Assembly (NCBI GenBank): GCA_963930775.1
Contig: OZ005699.1
Coordinates: forward strand, 2,749,501 to 2,813,500
Length of the DNA: 64,000 bases
From: Cliona cf. orientalis
Taxonomy: Eukaryota; Porifera; Demospongiae; Clionaida; Clionaidae
Direction: 5' to 3'
This document shows positions 35,935-46,610 of this stretch, one piece after another. The first letter of the stretch is position 1. Every line of letters starts with the position of its first letter. The notes under the pieces were generated by a model, which was not told the DNA's origin, made no database searches, and worked only from the letters and a program-made list of their open reading frames with translations. Position numbers and translations under genes: made by a program.

Positions 35935-38305
35935 ATGGATGGAGCCAGTGAAGTCATTTCCCAGCCTCCTCCTCCTGTCATTCTAAACGGTCACATCCCC
36001 CACCACCTTGATATCGACACCAACAGTGACAATACCATCGCCACAGCAACCATCTCAGAACCTGAAGCCCCTACCAATCCACTCGGCTACAATGTTGACT
36101 CCCAAGACCCTAGTGACTCGTTGAATCGAACACCTCAAGGAAGTGAGGTCTCCCTAGGTGTAGGTTTACCCGAGCTACCGTTTCCTCTGCCAGACATCGA
36201 AGGAGCTCTGATTAATTCCGACTATAGTCTGACGCCGTCACAGCTTGGCAGTAGTGATGGAAATAGCGGAACTGGGTTCTTATTCGATAGCAGTGTGTTT
36301 AATGATGATCTTGTGAATAGTGCCATCTGGAGTATTGGAGGTGATGGTGGAGCACTGCCAAGTTTGGGTGCTGAAGATTTGGACCCAGAAGGGCAGTCTG
36401 AATTTAGTCTTGAAAGCAGTAGTGATAGTGGAGCGAGTCTACCGATGGCCCCTGATGATAAGGATTGTACCGCAGTGACCCCCCAGGAGAATAATGGTCA
36501 AGCGATGCCCCCTGATATCACTATCACTACTGGCCCGTTTAATAACGTCGTCTGTATGGAGGATGGTTTTGAAGACGATTTCAGTAAGGTTAACCCAAAT
36601 CCTTTTGTCGACAGCAGTGGAGTGGCCATCGATCCGTTCTTCGATTTAGCACGGGATCGCGCACTCAGTACGATCACAGAAGGGTTTGAGGAAGAGGATG
36701 AAGATGCAAGATTCTCGAGATCTGGTAGTTTCAATCCTTCATCTATCAATAGTGTACTTTCGGCGTTTGCGGATGCTCACGAGTTTGTCCGGTTGAACTC
36801 TGACCCTAACTCTCAGCAGTGTAAGGTGAACAGTGGGTGGGTGAATTTCGAATCATCAGGAACAGCGGCAGAAGCGACAGTTCCGTTGTCTAATTGGTCA
36901 ACTCAAGAAGAGGATGCTCCACCCACTCCGACACCCACGGCACCAGGGAGATTGGAGGAGAATATTGGGAGTCCAGTGTCCGATGGGACTCAGGTGGGCG
37001 TGTCCCCAGAGACGGTTGAAGGTGGACTGACAAAACCGGTGGGGGACTCCTGGCAATCTGTGTCTAATGAGGATAATATTATTAGTGGGAAACTGCCTTC
37101 TTCTGGGGCCCAAACTAGCGATCAGACTGAAGCTGTTGCCAACACTTCAGTGACTGTTTCCCATGTAGCCAGTCCCACAGGTGATAAAATTAACACTTCT
37201 GATGCCAAATTCACTGCCAACCTTGAAGTACCCCAAACTCCTGAACGAGTCTCATCCCCAGACTCTGATGCCAGTGGGGAGTACATGAAACTTTCTGACT
37301 TGCACATTTCACTGGTCACCGCAGTACCACCTGCGTCTGTAGATCAGCAAGAAAGCTTAGAAGCTCAAGAGGCTAGAGTTGTTGAGGCCACTGTGTCCCC
37401 AAAGAGTCCTAGTACTGTCACAAGTGAAGGCCATCCGAGTGCTACTCCAAGTGGGACTGTATCAGAAGGTGTACATTCCACAATTGTGCCCAAATCAGAT
37501 TCCCATTCCAGTGATGGAGGCAGAACGGGAACTGGAATTGTAGCTGTAGCCGGAGCGGCTGCTGCTACTTCAGTGGTGGTGAAAGCCAACACACAGGGAA
37601 GCACAGATGACCCCATCAGCACAACTACAGGAGGTGAAAATCGTGATATCACTCCTACTGTTCAAACCAGTGAGCAAGATAATACACAAAACCAATCATT
37701 AGCAACTACAACTCTCAATGCCTCAGCTGAATCCCAATCACAGCAAGAACTATTGCCAGAAAATGACCAGACCAGCTCATCACTAGATACGGGAGATCGC
37801 AGTAGAACATATTCAAATTTGGACCGTGGTACACGTCAACAATCGAATTTAGATAGTTCCAATCTTGATGCTGGTTCAAGAGTAAGGAAGGACCAACCCT
37901 CCACTCCACCACATTCACAGCAGCAGACAGCAGCTAGCCATCCAGCCACCGACCTTCCAGTTCTATCCCCTCTCTCACCCGAGCATGGGACCGAACTAAA
38001 CCAGCAGTACGAGTTTCTCCGACGTACGCTATCTCATAGCCAAAGACGATACTCGCAACGGAGAAAACAGCAGGGGGGAAATCGGAGGGACCCTTCACCC
38101 TCAGGAGCCCCCGGGGGGCCAGGGGGAAGGCGATATACAAGTTCAGCTGGTGGTAGTAGTGGTAGCTCAGGTGGTGGTGGTGGTGGTGGTGGCGGTGGTG
38201 GTAGGGATGTGGAGTCAAGAAGGAAGCAAACTGTTGGACAGTTGAGAGAATTGCTGAGAAATTCAGAGAATGCTACGACAACGAATCACAGCCATGAAGG
38301 TTGGT
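35935..38305 (+). CDS. HECW-like E3 ubiquitin ligase, first coding exon
   Basis: The exon starts at the acceptor 35921-35922. An in-frame TAA at 35926-35928 fixes ATG 35935 (context GCCATGG) as the start. About 790 residues are encoded: acidic, Ser/Thr/Pro-rich and disordered (SLESSSDSGASLPM, EGFEEEDEDARFS), with a hydrophobic alanine patch (VAVAGAAAATSVVV) and a poly-Gly stretch before the end. Vertebrate HECW1/2 carry an N-terminal domain and C2 domain before their acidic region; neither is present, so this form lacks C2 unless another promoter supplies it. Two donors fit phase 1: after 38299 and after 38305 (GTATAC, better). The second keeps a Trp at the entry to the WW domain. The open frame beyond, into poly-Pro/Ser, is intron read-through. 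Confidence 0.75.
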
Positions 38306-39495
38306 GTATACAATGTACATGTCTCTCTCTTCCTCTCCCTCTCCTTCCCTCTCTCTCTCCCCCCCCCCCCCCCCCCCTCTCTCTCTCTCCCTCTCTCTCC
38401 CTTTCCCTCTCACTCCCTCTCTCTCTGTATGTATGTGTGTGGGTGTGTATGTGAGTGTGCGGTAGACTGTGTAGGCATGTATAGTTTTGGGAGTAGACTA
38501 GAGAATGTCTGCTATGCTCGCTAGCTAATGGTGATTGGCTGTTTCCAAGGCTTCTGTTTTTCAACACAACCCTCTTATCAACTGCTTGATCGCTCAACCA
38601 CAAACGAAATTAGTCCATGCACATGTACTTGTAGCCTAATACTTAATGTATGTTGGCATTTAGTGCATGTTCCATAGTACATTTTAGCGAACTTGCATAC
38701 TTGCTGAATCAGTTCAAGTTAGAATGGAATCCGTATCACAGTATCCAAGCAACTGTCTCAGGCTTAGCATGTGCTGATTTAAAGGATATTATGACTAATT
38801 ATAGCTTGTTATCAAAGGGTCATCCCTAATATGACAATACCATAGTGTCCCGGGTAAGTGTCCACATAGAGCTTATGACTTTGGCCCGTGTGGGTATTTA
38901 CCCGAAATACAAATTGCATACATTTCTATAGAAGCTGCTACATTGACCCCTTGAAATGTGGTACATGGGCATTTGCTCAGGAGTGTGCGCTTGCCCAGGA
39001 CATTACAGTAACTACGTACTTAACTATGTGATTCAACAATGGTAGCTAGGCTTCTACTCCGAATATAGATAATGAGATTTAGCCACTAAGCACTACTCGA
39101 GTACTGTGTGTACCACACCCTGTCAATAGCAACTTGCATATAATCTGCAACAGTTGAGACTGAGCATCTCATTTAGTGTAAGACAACCTGGTTATGCTCT
39201 GGGATGGTGTTGCACGCAATTTCGCATATTTTGCATAAAAATTCAGCTTCTACTACCAATAATCAACCTAAAGGGTAGCCATCCCATTGCCTGCTCTGGC
39301 AAACCTAATCCCAGCAAAAGACTGAGCTACATACATGTACATGTACATGTAGGTGCCTAGCTTGAGAACTATGGGGTGGCAGATTTGTGTAAGTTTAGCA
39401 TTTGCTTGCATGTACATGTATAAAATTATATGTATAGAAGCTGAACACGAATCCCTTATATGCACTTTCTTTATTATTTCTCATAATAATAGCAG

Positions 39496-39673
39496 GTCGT
39501 GAGGCTCGGGTGGACCACCATGGTCGTACCTACTACATGGACCATAGCACCAGAACCATCGCCTATAGTGGAGGCAGTAGAGAGGACAGAGGTCAAACTG
39601 CCGCTCCCAGGGTCTCCCCTTCCCGCCAACACCCCCGGGAAATACAAACCAGAAGAGAAATGCTTGACAGAAG
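39496..39673 (+). CDS. HECW-like gene, WW-domain exon
   Basis: Acceptor TAATAGCAG, exon 178 nt, phase 1 in and 2 out. It encodes REARVDHHGRTYYMDHSTRT, the core of a WW domain very close in pattern to HECW/NEDD4 WW repeats (EARxDxxGRxYYxDHxxRT). The second signature Trp is replaced (TIAYS where TTTW is usual), and the first depends on the donor chosen upstream. The exon ends REMLDR, leading into the RRYQS exon. WW domains bind PPxY motifs in substrates. Confidence 0.8.
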
Positions 39674-40026
39674 GTTTGTCCAAGGGAAATATCATACATT
39701 GTAATGTGTATACTTAATGTAGCACGATTTCGCATTAACTAAACTAATTTTTCATGCATATGTATGTCCTTGATGCAGTATTAAACTGTACCTGTTATTA
39801 CCTAGCCTTGCTATAAGCCACGTCTAATGTTGTTTTCTACATGTATACTATAATACATGGTACTAGCATTCTATACACGTGGTAGCTACATGTATATTGT
39901 ATACATGCAGCACAGTGAAATACCAACACAATTTTGTTTAGCCCCACAGTTACATTAGCAGAAAACTGATAGGGCTTTAAATTTGTATGCAATGTCACTG
40001 ATTACACCTACTTATGATCATTGTAG

Positions 40027-40230
40027 ATATCAGAGTTTACATCGAAGTTTTCGTCGCTCTAACGAGGATCGTCCCGCTGTGTCTCGTCGTATCCCACGGC
40101 TGGCCCCCTCCTCCTCCATCACTGACAACATGTCCCTCACTCTGACCCCTCAGGAAGCCGACGCCATGCTGAGGTCACAGTCCTCAAACAGGAGCAGTGG
40201 GTCACGGAGCCTACTCAACAGAAATGGAAG
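40027..40230 (+). CDS. HECW-like gene, RRYQS exon
   Basis: Exon of 204 nt, phase 2 in and 2 out. The joined sequence reads LDRRYQSLHRSFRRS. This matches the segment that follows WW1 in vertebrate HECW proteins (NRRYQ-I-RT), the main reason for assigning the gene to HECW and not to another NEDD4-family ligase. The remainder (SLTLTPQEADAML, SSNRSSGSRSLLNRNG) is Ser/Arg-rich and without a domain. Confidence 0.8.
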
Positions 40231-40538
40231 GTATGAAAAACACAATGTGGAATATTTTTTATATAGAATGGCAATAATATACTTACATGTATGCCTATTA
40301 TGAGTTACATACATGTAATAGACTCTATACGAGTAGGGATGGCCCTGATATACATGATTGCATACATGATACATTACTAGACATAGTCTTAATGTCTTAA
40401 CCTACATGTAGCTCTCTCTCGATTTTTGTATAAATTTTATGAAGCACAGATCTATATCATTATTGTTTGATCGTAACTCTTCGAAGTATTTTCATTGGAT
40501 TCAGTCACTAGATTCATATTGTAAGAGGGCATTTAAAA

Positions 40539-40913
40539 TACCGTAGAAACTGGTTGTTAAGCGCATACTTTTTATTAAGCGCATAGTTTTATGCGAGCTT
40601 TACCGCCCTTTGTTAGGCGCATATGCCTAGCAAGCCAGCTGAACGACGAGCGATTGGTTATATGAGCCCAGAAAGAAGGCTGAAAGTAGGCTGGAGAAGA
40701 AAACATCGAGAATTACGCTCTCTGGTCGCTTCTTGGCCACCGTTGTAGGCCTATCTACCCTCGACACGTTCTTTACGCACGCCCCACCTACCGTGTTTTA
40801 GCACTTTTAATTAAGCGCATACTTCCTGTTAAGCGCATACTTTTTGTTAAGCACATATTTTCTTGCTGCCGTGTGCTATAAGCGCATGCGCTTAACAACC
40901 AGTTTCTACGGTA
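40539..40913. mobile_element. 375 bp TA-flanked MITE in HECW intron
   Basis: Terminal repeats TACCGTAGAAACTGGTTGTT and AACAACCAGTTTCTACGGTA extend through TTAAGCGCATA, which is repeated internally. The TA duplication is shared with other MITEs here. Confidence 0.88.
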
Positions 40914-41124
40914 CTTGGTGTACTCAGGCCTGTGCCATGTATGGTAATAACTATGCCTGCATGCATCATCAATGGTGTACATGGGTGAGTGAATGTCAGC
41001 TTTGGTGATCAGCTAAAATTAATGTACATTGTATAGCCATAATATTATGGTAATATGAACACAAGACGGTTAGCAATCCTCGTGCATGCAGGCTGAAGCT
41101 TTAAAAATAGGTATTTCCCTAATA

Positions 41125-41503
41125 TTAAAGGTGCTCTGAAATGGATGTCGAACTGCCCGCCTACATTTTGAATTCCTGACCCAGTTTTCAAAGCTCAAAC
41201 CTGATTGGTCAATCCAATGTCATCGCGAAGGCGTAACCAATATTTTCGTGCGTTCATGCTGATTGAGAAGTAAGACGCGCAACATGAGCGATTGATCGAT
41301 TCATGAGGTAAAAGGTACAATATAGAGAAGATGGGTCACGATCCTGCTATCATCGACATCAAGAGGGGTGGTAGGTGTCCAGGAGCTGGCCTCATGCTCG
41401 CAAACTTTTTACACTACGATAATACGCAATGCACCATAAATGCACCTAGTTCTTTCACGCGTTGTTCAATTACGTAATGACTTCTGTTTCAGAGCACCTT
41501 TAA
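41125..41503. mobile_element. 379 bp TTAA-flanked MITE
   Basis: The ends are TTAAAGGTGCTCTGAAA and TTTCAGAGCACCTTTAA. TTAA at both ends is the piggyBac-type target, but the termini are not the usual CCC. Non-coding. Confidence 0.75.
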
Positions 41504-41669
41504 TCACACATACCAAGGTCATGTTTACATGATAGTAACTGGGACCACACAGCAATATTACATTTTCACGTTAGATTAATGGTCGACATGCACATGAAAT
41601 TGCAATTGTTACAAGTACTGTATAAACCCAACAGTGAGGATAATAGTACCATGATAGTTCAGGTTCAAC

Positions 41670-41955
41670 AACATTGTTACAATGAATGATGAAGCCCTGA
41701 GACAGTGAACAAAGGTAAATTGAGTGCGGCGCGCTCTCTACTGTATATACATGTATAACAATAATGAACAATGAATCCTGACACAATAGTGAATAAAAAA
41801 TCAAGGAAATTAGGTGCGGCGCGCTCAGATAATCCTACTCTATATACATGTATTCTGCATGTGTAACAATAATGAACAATGAGTCCTGATACAATAGTGA
41901 ATAAAAAGCCAAGGAAATTAGGTGCGGCGCGCTCAGATAATCCTACACTATATAT
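41670..41955. repeat. ~110 bp tandem repeat upstream of the protease gene
   Basis: It has about 2.6 units. Each carries AACAATAATGAACAATGA, CCTGA.ACAATAGTGAATAAA, AAGGAAATTAGGTGCGGCGC and a TATATACATGTA box. The last unit ends about 85 bp before the protease ATG, next to TATATATAG (41950), so it may act as its promoter region. Confidence 0.75.
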
Positions 41956-42040
41956 AGTCCATGCCACAGTGCATGTGTAATAATCCTTGGTTGGAGCTAG
42001 ACTTATTTTCAACAACTATTATTGTGGCAGTTGAAAAATT

Positions 42041-43300
42041 ATGGCTTTTCGTCATCCTCTGGGCTGTGTAAAGGACAGTCGTGATGATAGAGATTTGATG
42101 ACAATTTATAGCCGTGAAGTATTGAATTTCCTTGGGATTAGCGCTCCCTCTAAGGTAAGCCTTAAGGACTATGTTCCCAAAGTTTACAACCAAGGCGACT
42201 ATGAGAGCTGCACTGCTAATGCTGTGTGTGGAGCTTACGGCATCGATCTTACTATACAGCCGCAGAGTGTTTATTTTGATCCTTCTCGTATGTTTTTGTG
42301 GTACAATACACGCAAAATGAATGGAAATGAAAATAAAAACGCTGGTACTTCAATTCGTGATGCTTTTAAAAGCACTAATCAGCTTGGTATTTGTACAGAG
42401 GAGGAATGGCCTTATAGCAAACCCTTTAACGAAGAGCCCTCAGAAGAAGCATATAGTGCTGCACGTGGAAATGGTACTGTAAGGTATGAACGAATCAACA
42501 CGGGAGATCTTGACCACATTAAAGCTAGTCTTCTTGAAAACTGTCCAGTTGTCATCGGTATGGAGTGGTATAGGAGTTTCGATAAAATTGGGAGTGACGG
42601 AATGATGCCCCCGCCAGCTGATGGTGTTAGAGGTCGTCACGCTGTGGTAGTGGTAGGCTATGACAATAGTATCGAGCGTCTGACTGTTTTGAACAGTTGG
42701 GGAAGTGCTATAGAAGACGAAGGATACTTCTACATGCCATACAATTTTATAACGGATAACTTGTGTAAGTTTGATATGTGGAAAGCCATCTTTACAGTCG
42801 AATCTCCACCACTACTACCGATACAACTTACAGCAGCTAGTGGTGACGTGGCTAGTGCATGCACCATGAAGATAGTGAACGAAACAAAAGTTGACCTACA
42901 TCTTGAGAGGCATTATGTGAAATGCATGGAAAAGCCCTGCAGGCCTACATGTTCAATCGCATTGTCTCAGACTGGATCGTTTCTCTGTCATGGAAATACT
43001 GGTGGTGTTGCCTCCTGGCGTGTAGGTACCTCTAGCCTTAACTTAGTCGTGCTTTGGAGCCCTCCCAAGGATTCATCTTCCCTTCTTCCTTCTTTGGCAG
43101 TGGGCTACAAGGATAGCGATTATCCTCCAACAATGGACGACACAGTGTACATGGAGATGTTGACAGGTTCTAGTCAAACATGGTTTAAACGAGCACATGG
43201 TCCAGTCGAAATTGTGGATGGTTCTAAAAAGTACAAAGTTCGATGTGAGTTTGAAAGCAAGGATAAGGTGGTGAAAGTTATTGTGTGCAAATTGAACTAG
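42041..43300 (+). CDS. Papain-family (C1) cysteine protease with C-terminal beta-rich domain
   Basis: An intronless ORF of 419 residues inside the HECW intron, same strand. Catalytic residues are in order: oxyanion Gln51 and Cys57 in NQGDYESCTANA, His200 in GRHAVVVVGYD, Asn218 in VLNSWG. The opening (CVKDSRDDRD), WPYSKPF and DEGYFYMPYNF match the compact C1 peptidases of bacteria, archaea and large DNA viruses, which lack signal peptide and propeptide, as here. Residues about 272-419 form a separate beta-rich domain (MKIVNETKVDLHL, SLNLVVLWSPP, then KYKVRCEFES), loosely patterned like actinoporin or aegerolysin-type membrane-binding folds; that is a weak inference. A tandem repeat and TATA-like box lie upstream. 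Probably cytoplasmic. Acquisition by transfer is likely but untested. Confidence 0.85.
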   Translation: MAFRHPLGCVKDSRDDRDLMTIYSREVLNFLGISAPSKVSLKDYVPKVYNQGDYESCTANAVCGAYGIDLTIQPQSVYFDPSRMFLWYNTRKMNGNENKNAGTSIRDAFKSTNQLGICTEEEWPYSKPFNEEPSEEAYSAARGNGTVRYERINTGDLDHIKASLLENCPVVIGMEWYRSFDKIGSDGMMPPPADGVRGRHAVVVVGYDNSIERLTVLNSWGSAIEDEGYFYMPYNFITDNLCKFDMWKAIFTVESPPLLPIQLTAASGDVASACTMKIVNETKVDLHLERHYVKCMEKPCRPTCSIALSQTGSFLCHGNTGGVASWRVGTSSLNLVVLWSPPKDSSSLLPSLAVGYKDSDYPPTMDDTVYMEMLTGSSQTWFKRAHGPVEIVDGSKKYKVRCEFESKDKVVKVIVCKLN

Positions 43301-43309
43301 CATTTGCAT

Positions 43310-43646
43310 TATAGCGAATTAACTTTTTGTCAAGTGCTGATGCAATAACTGTTGCTAATTAATATTTGGTGTTATGTGAAAAATATATTTAGTCTCCACC
43401 TCTGAAAATTTATGTGAATTTACTGAGAATATATAAATTCCTGCGTAAAATAATTATTATTGCTTTCTTTTTTTTGAGGTTTGTTTTAATGTATATGTAT
43501 TTGATGCTATACTACCAGTATTACAATAATTATTATTTTATTTTTTTGAGGTTTATTAATTAATTATAATTATTAATAATACTACGTGATTAGCTATAAT
43601 GAAAGCATTACCCTTGGCGCATTGCACTCAGCAGAGATACGTACGT
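43310..43646. other. 3' flank of the protease gene, AT-rich
   Basis: No gene is seen. AATAATTATTATT runs and TTTTTTTGAGGTTT repeated twice are visible. No clear AATAAA lies close to the stop. Confidence 0.4.
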
Positions 43647-43768
43647 AATAGTTATTGACCAACTCCCAAGGTTTGTATGCAGTATAGAAGCACAAATCCC
43701 GAGGGCAAAGCCCGAAGGATGAGTGCTTCTATACTGCATACAAAGCGAGGGATTGGTCAATAACTATT
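43647..43768. mobile_element. 122 bp hairpin MITE
   Basis: The inverted repeat AATAGTTATTGACCAA...TTGGTCAATAACTATT has an inner GTATGCAGTATAGAAGCAC arm. The same outer AATAGTTAT end is used by the hairpin at 44033-44107. Confidence 0.75.
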
Positions 43769-44032
43769 TCTAGCCCATTGTTTCCATGGACAAGTTTTTA
43801 GCCCCCAAGAACTGTATGAATGTATGTTTGCCCTGGTCTTCAGGAACTGTATAATAGTAAACATATGGACATGAGCCCTACAAGGAGGGACTGTATCACA
43901 TATACAGTACCTTGTATACCTTAGTAACCACAAGAAATATTATAATATAATATAATTCTTACAAATTTGCAGTAATATGTTAGCAGTGAATTGTGCATAT
44001 GCACTCTGTGTATCTAAAGAGATACTATACAT

Positions 44033-44107
44033 AATAGTTATCTGCCAGTAATTGGGGTGCATGAGATGCATGGTCGAATGCACCCCAATTACTGGCAGAT
44101 AACTATT
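44033..44107. repeat. 75 bp perfect hairpin
   Basis: AATAGTTATCTGCCAGTAAT through GGGGTGCAT is inverted after a 15-base loop. It is followed by a segment (44108-44225) that recurs inverted at 61815-61945. Confidence 0.8.
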
Positions 44108-44225
44108 TTGTTGGTTATTGACCTCTGTTCATCATTGGCCTACTTTATGATGACCCAACCCCTTCCCATAGCCGGCAAATTGCCTATAAAAACTTTGGTT
44201 GCTAGGCAATTACCAACAAATGCAC
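44108..44225. repeat. Repeat shared with 61815-61945
   Basis: CAATTTGCCGGCTATGGGAA and the neighbouring CAACCAAAGTTTTTATAGGC occur here as their complements and at 61815-61945 in the other orientation. Confidence 0.65.
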
Positions 44226-44826
44226 ATGTCAGCATTAATGATAATTACATAATGTGCAGCAGTGTGCCAAATCACAGCCGATTTAGTCCACACAAAGAAA
44301 ATGATGGTAGTTAACAGTTTGCTATGACTAGTGAAGATTCGGTTGGGTTATAGGACTTGCATACATGCAATGATACACACTAGTCTTTTTGAAAAAATGT
44401 GATCGCTGTCTCGTCGTAGTTCGTATGTGATCAGCAAATGTCGTCAGAACATTTGAACAAAGCATTTCTTATTATTGTAACGATATGGGATGATTATTAT
44501 AGCCTAGTAGAGTTTTTTATGCAATGAAATATCGTATGGATAAAAATTTCGCCCAACTACATGTACATGTACATGTATGCAGAAAAAGTTTTTGCAAAGG
44601 TTGCCATAATATTATCCACTGTGCAATCTTTAATCCAGGACAAAAAAAATTAGCGTGATAAAGTTTTTGCCAATGAGAGCAAGTAATGAAATAGGCAAAA
44701 TTTTTCTTCTGGTGAAAATTTCTACATGTATGGTATAATAGTTATATTATAACTTGACAGGGTGATGTTCATAACCGAATATCTGAATTATTACATACAC
44801 TTACACCGTTACTTTCTCATTGACAG

Positions 44827-45677
44827 GACTAGTTCTAGTGTGACAGAACGCTCCTCCAATAGAAAGCGATCGGGCAGTGGCAGCAAGACAAAGTGGCTGT
44901 TTGGACGAAAGAGCAACAAATCAATATCTCAGCAGGGGACAACCTCGGGAGAAGATGATTTTCTACCGGTATTTAGCCCCACTACTGAAGGCGGAGCCTC
45001 GCTATCTCGAGCTCCACCCACCAGTAGTGAACCTGCACAGGAAGTTACGCCCACTTCTGATGAGACATTGCGGACAGAGGAAGGAGAGAGATTGAGATCT
45101 CATTCCAGTACTGCCAGTGCGGAATCGGAATCGCCCCTGATACCTCCGTCTGATTCCGATTCCAGCTCCAGAGCCCAAGTTGTTGGTGAAGCTGCAGCTG
45201 TTAGTAGTATCGTGGCAACAGGGGCTGCTGTGGCCTCATCTGGTGATAACGAGCAGGAGCCTACCCCTACTACACAAAGTGAATTACAACAGAGTACCGA
45301 AGCTAGAACAGAATCGACATCCGATCAGCACCCTCTAATTAACGTCACTAGTGAACCTTCTCCGCGAGAGAGTCAATCAGGTCTAGCGACTGCCAGCTCA
45401 GCAGAAGTGGAGGCCGAGCAAACTCTACAACAAACACCTAAGGAGAATGTTAGTAGTAGTAGTGGCGCTGCAGTGAGTGGTGATGACTTGGAAGCCATCC
45501 CGAATGCTTCCCCAGCCATTGGTGAGCTAGGTAGACAGAGCACGATCGTCAGAGCTAGTGGTTTGCTGACTGAGGATCGTGAGGCAGCGGTGAGGGCTAG
45601 GCAGAGGGCCAGGACCAGGAGCCAAGTCGACAGGGAATCAAGACACAGGAAAAATACAGATGAACTCACAAATGAGC
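44827..45677 (+). CDS. HECW-like gene, long Ser-rich exon
   Basis: The acceptor ATTGACAG and donor GTAAGT are good. Phase 2 in joins AG to G with the RRYQS exon (Arg), and phase 1 out. It encodes 283 residues: a basic start (NRKRSGSGSKTKWLFGRKS), a disordered Ser/Thr/Glu centre, an alanine patch (VGEAAAVSSIVATGAAVASS) and a basic coiled tail (EAAVRARQRARTRSQ). No folded domain is evident. In vertebrate HECW the matching interval between WW1 and the helical box is much shorter, so this is a lineage-specific expansion. Donor phase and sequence fit the exon at 61596-61751 as its successor. Confidence 0.75.
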
Positions 45678-45861
45678 GTAAGTGTTCTAATCATCTGTTG
45701 ATGTGTCGACCCCTTACCAAAATAGAAACGTTGTATATAACGACCCCTTACCAGTTTTGACTACTTGCAAATTAGTAATATGGCCACCCCTTACCTAATC
45801 ACGTCAACTGCAAGTGGAATTATCAAGTATTCTAACCTCTCTAGGTTTATGGCCAATTATA

Positions 45862-45884
45862 NNNNNNNNNNNNNNNNNNNNNNN
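45862..45884. other. Assembly gap (23 N)
   Basis: Undetermined bases. The intron sequence just left of the gap (45770-45861) is similar to the intron sequence just left of the exon at 61596. That raises doubt about the order or the copy number of what follows. Confidence 0.95.
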
Positions 45885-46129
45885 TGTGAAAATTAGCATA
45901 CTCTGGCTATTATCCTGATGAACAAAAATAAAAATAAATGCCTCCTCCCACCCCAATTTTTGGAGGAGGGTGGATGAGAATCTCTTTAATATCCTTTGTA
46001 TAATACATTGTGCTGTAGCAAAGCATGTAAGGATTTAATAATGTGATCCTACGTAGACCCATAGAAGTTGGTACTATGGCCAAGCTACACTTCATTGCAA
46101 TGATTGTCAGTTACATGCAGTGTAGTCCA

Positions 46130-46310
46130 CTACGAAGCTGCAGCCACTGATTGATTCAGTAGTTAGGGTGGAGACAACTATCCAACAGCTTCAAGAAGGT
46201 TTTGGAGAGATGGCTTTGATGGTGCAGACCTTGCAGGCAACCTCTTTAATACAGTGGAACACAGACAGAAGGACATCTTCTAATCCTTAGGCACATCCCT
46301 AGAATACTAA
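46130..46310 (+). pseudogene. TRAF-like coiled-coil fragment, copy 1
   Basis: It carries GATTCAGTAGTTAGGGTGGA and frames reading VETTIQQLQEGFGEMALM. The same segment occurs at 50530-50640 (plus) and 53010-53185 (minus), the latter joined to a TRAF-C tail. Stops and loss of the rest make it a fragment. Confidence 0.6.
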
Positions 46311-46479
46311 TAGGTATTAAATAATGAATAGTAGGCACAACTTTCCCTAAACTTCGTAACAGCTACGTATGGCCTTTGCACCTGAGCACATGAATCAGAT
46401 CAAGTAACTTACTATTTGAGAAGGAGGCAACAGTGATTCAGGATTATGGTACCGCATTGAATGGTAAAGGTCGCTAGGG

Positions 46480-46610
46480 GCAATAAACATAAAGAGAATT
46501 CCTTACTGGTAGAGCTATACTAAAGTGGAGTATGAATATTGTTTGGAGAATTCCTTACTGGTAGGGTCTAGCTAGTGCATGGGGAACTCCTTACTGGTAG
46601 AGCTGATACT
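46480..46610. repeat. Short tandem repeat of GGAGAATTCCTTACTGGTAG
   Basis: Three imperfect units are spaced about 45-60 bases apart. The rest of 46310-47080 contains no supported feature. Confidence 0.6.

Noticed and set aside
38306..38454. Extension of the HECW-like first exon through poly-Pro and Ser/Leu codons
   Set aside because: It is a CT/C microsatellite directly after two good phase-1 donors; read as intron.
41677..42015. Minus-strand ORF with internal protein repeats (RAAPNFL)
   Set aside because: The repeats come from the 110 bp DNA tandem repeat upstream of the protease gene.
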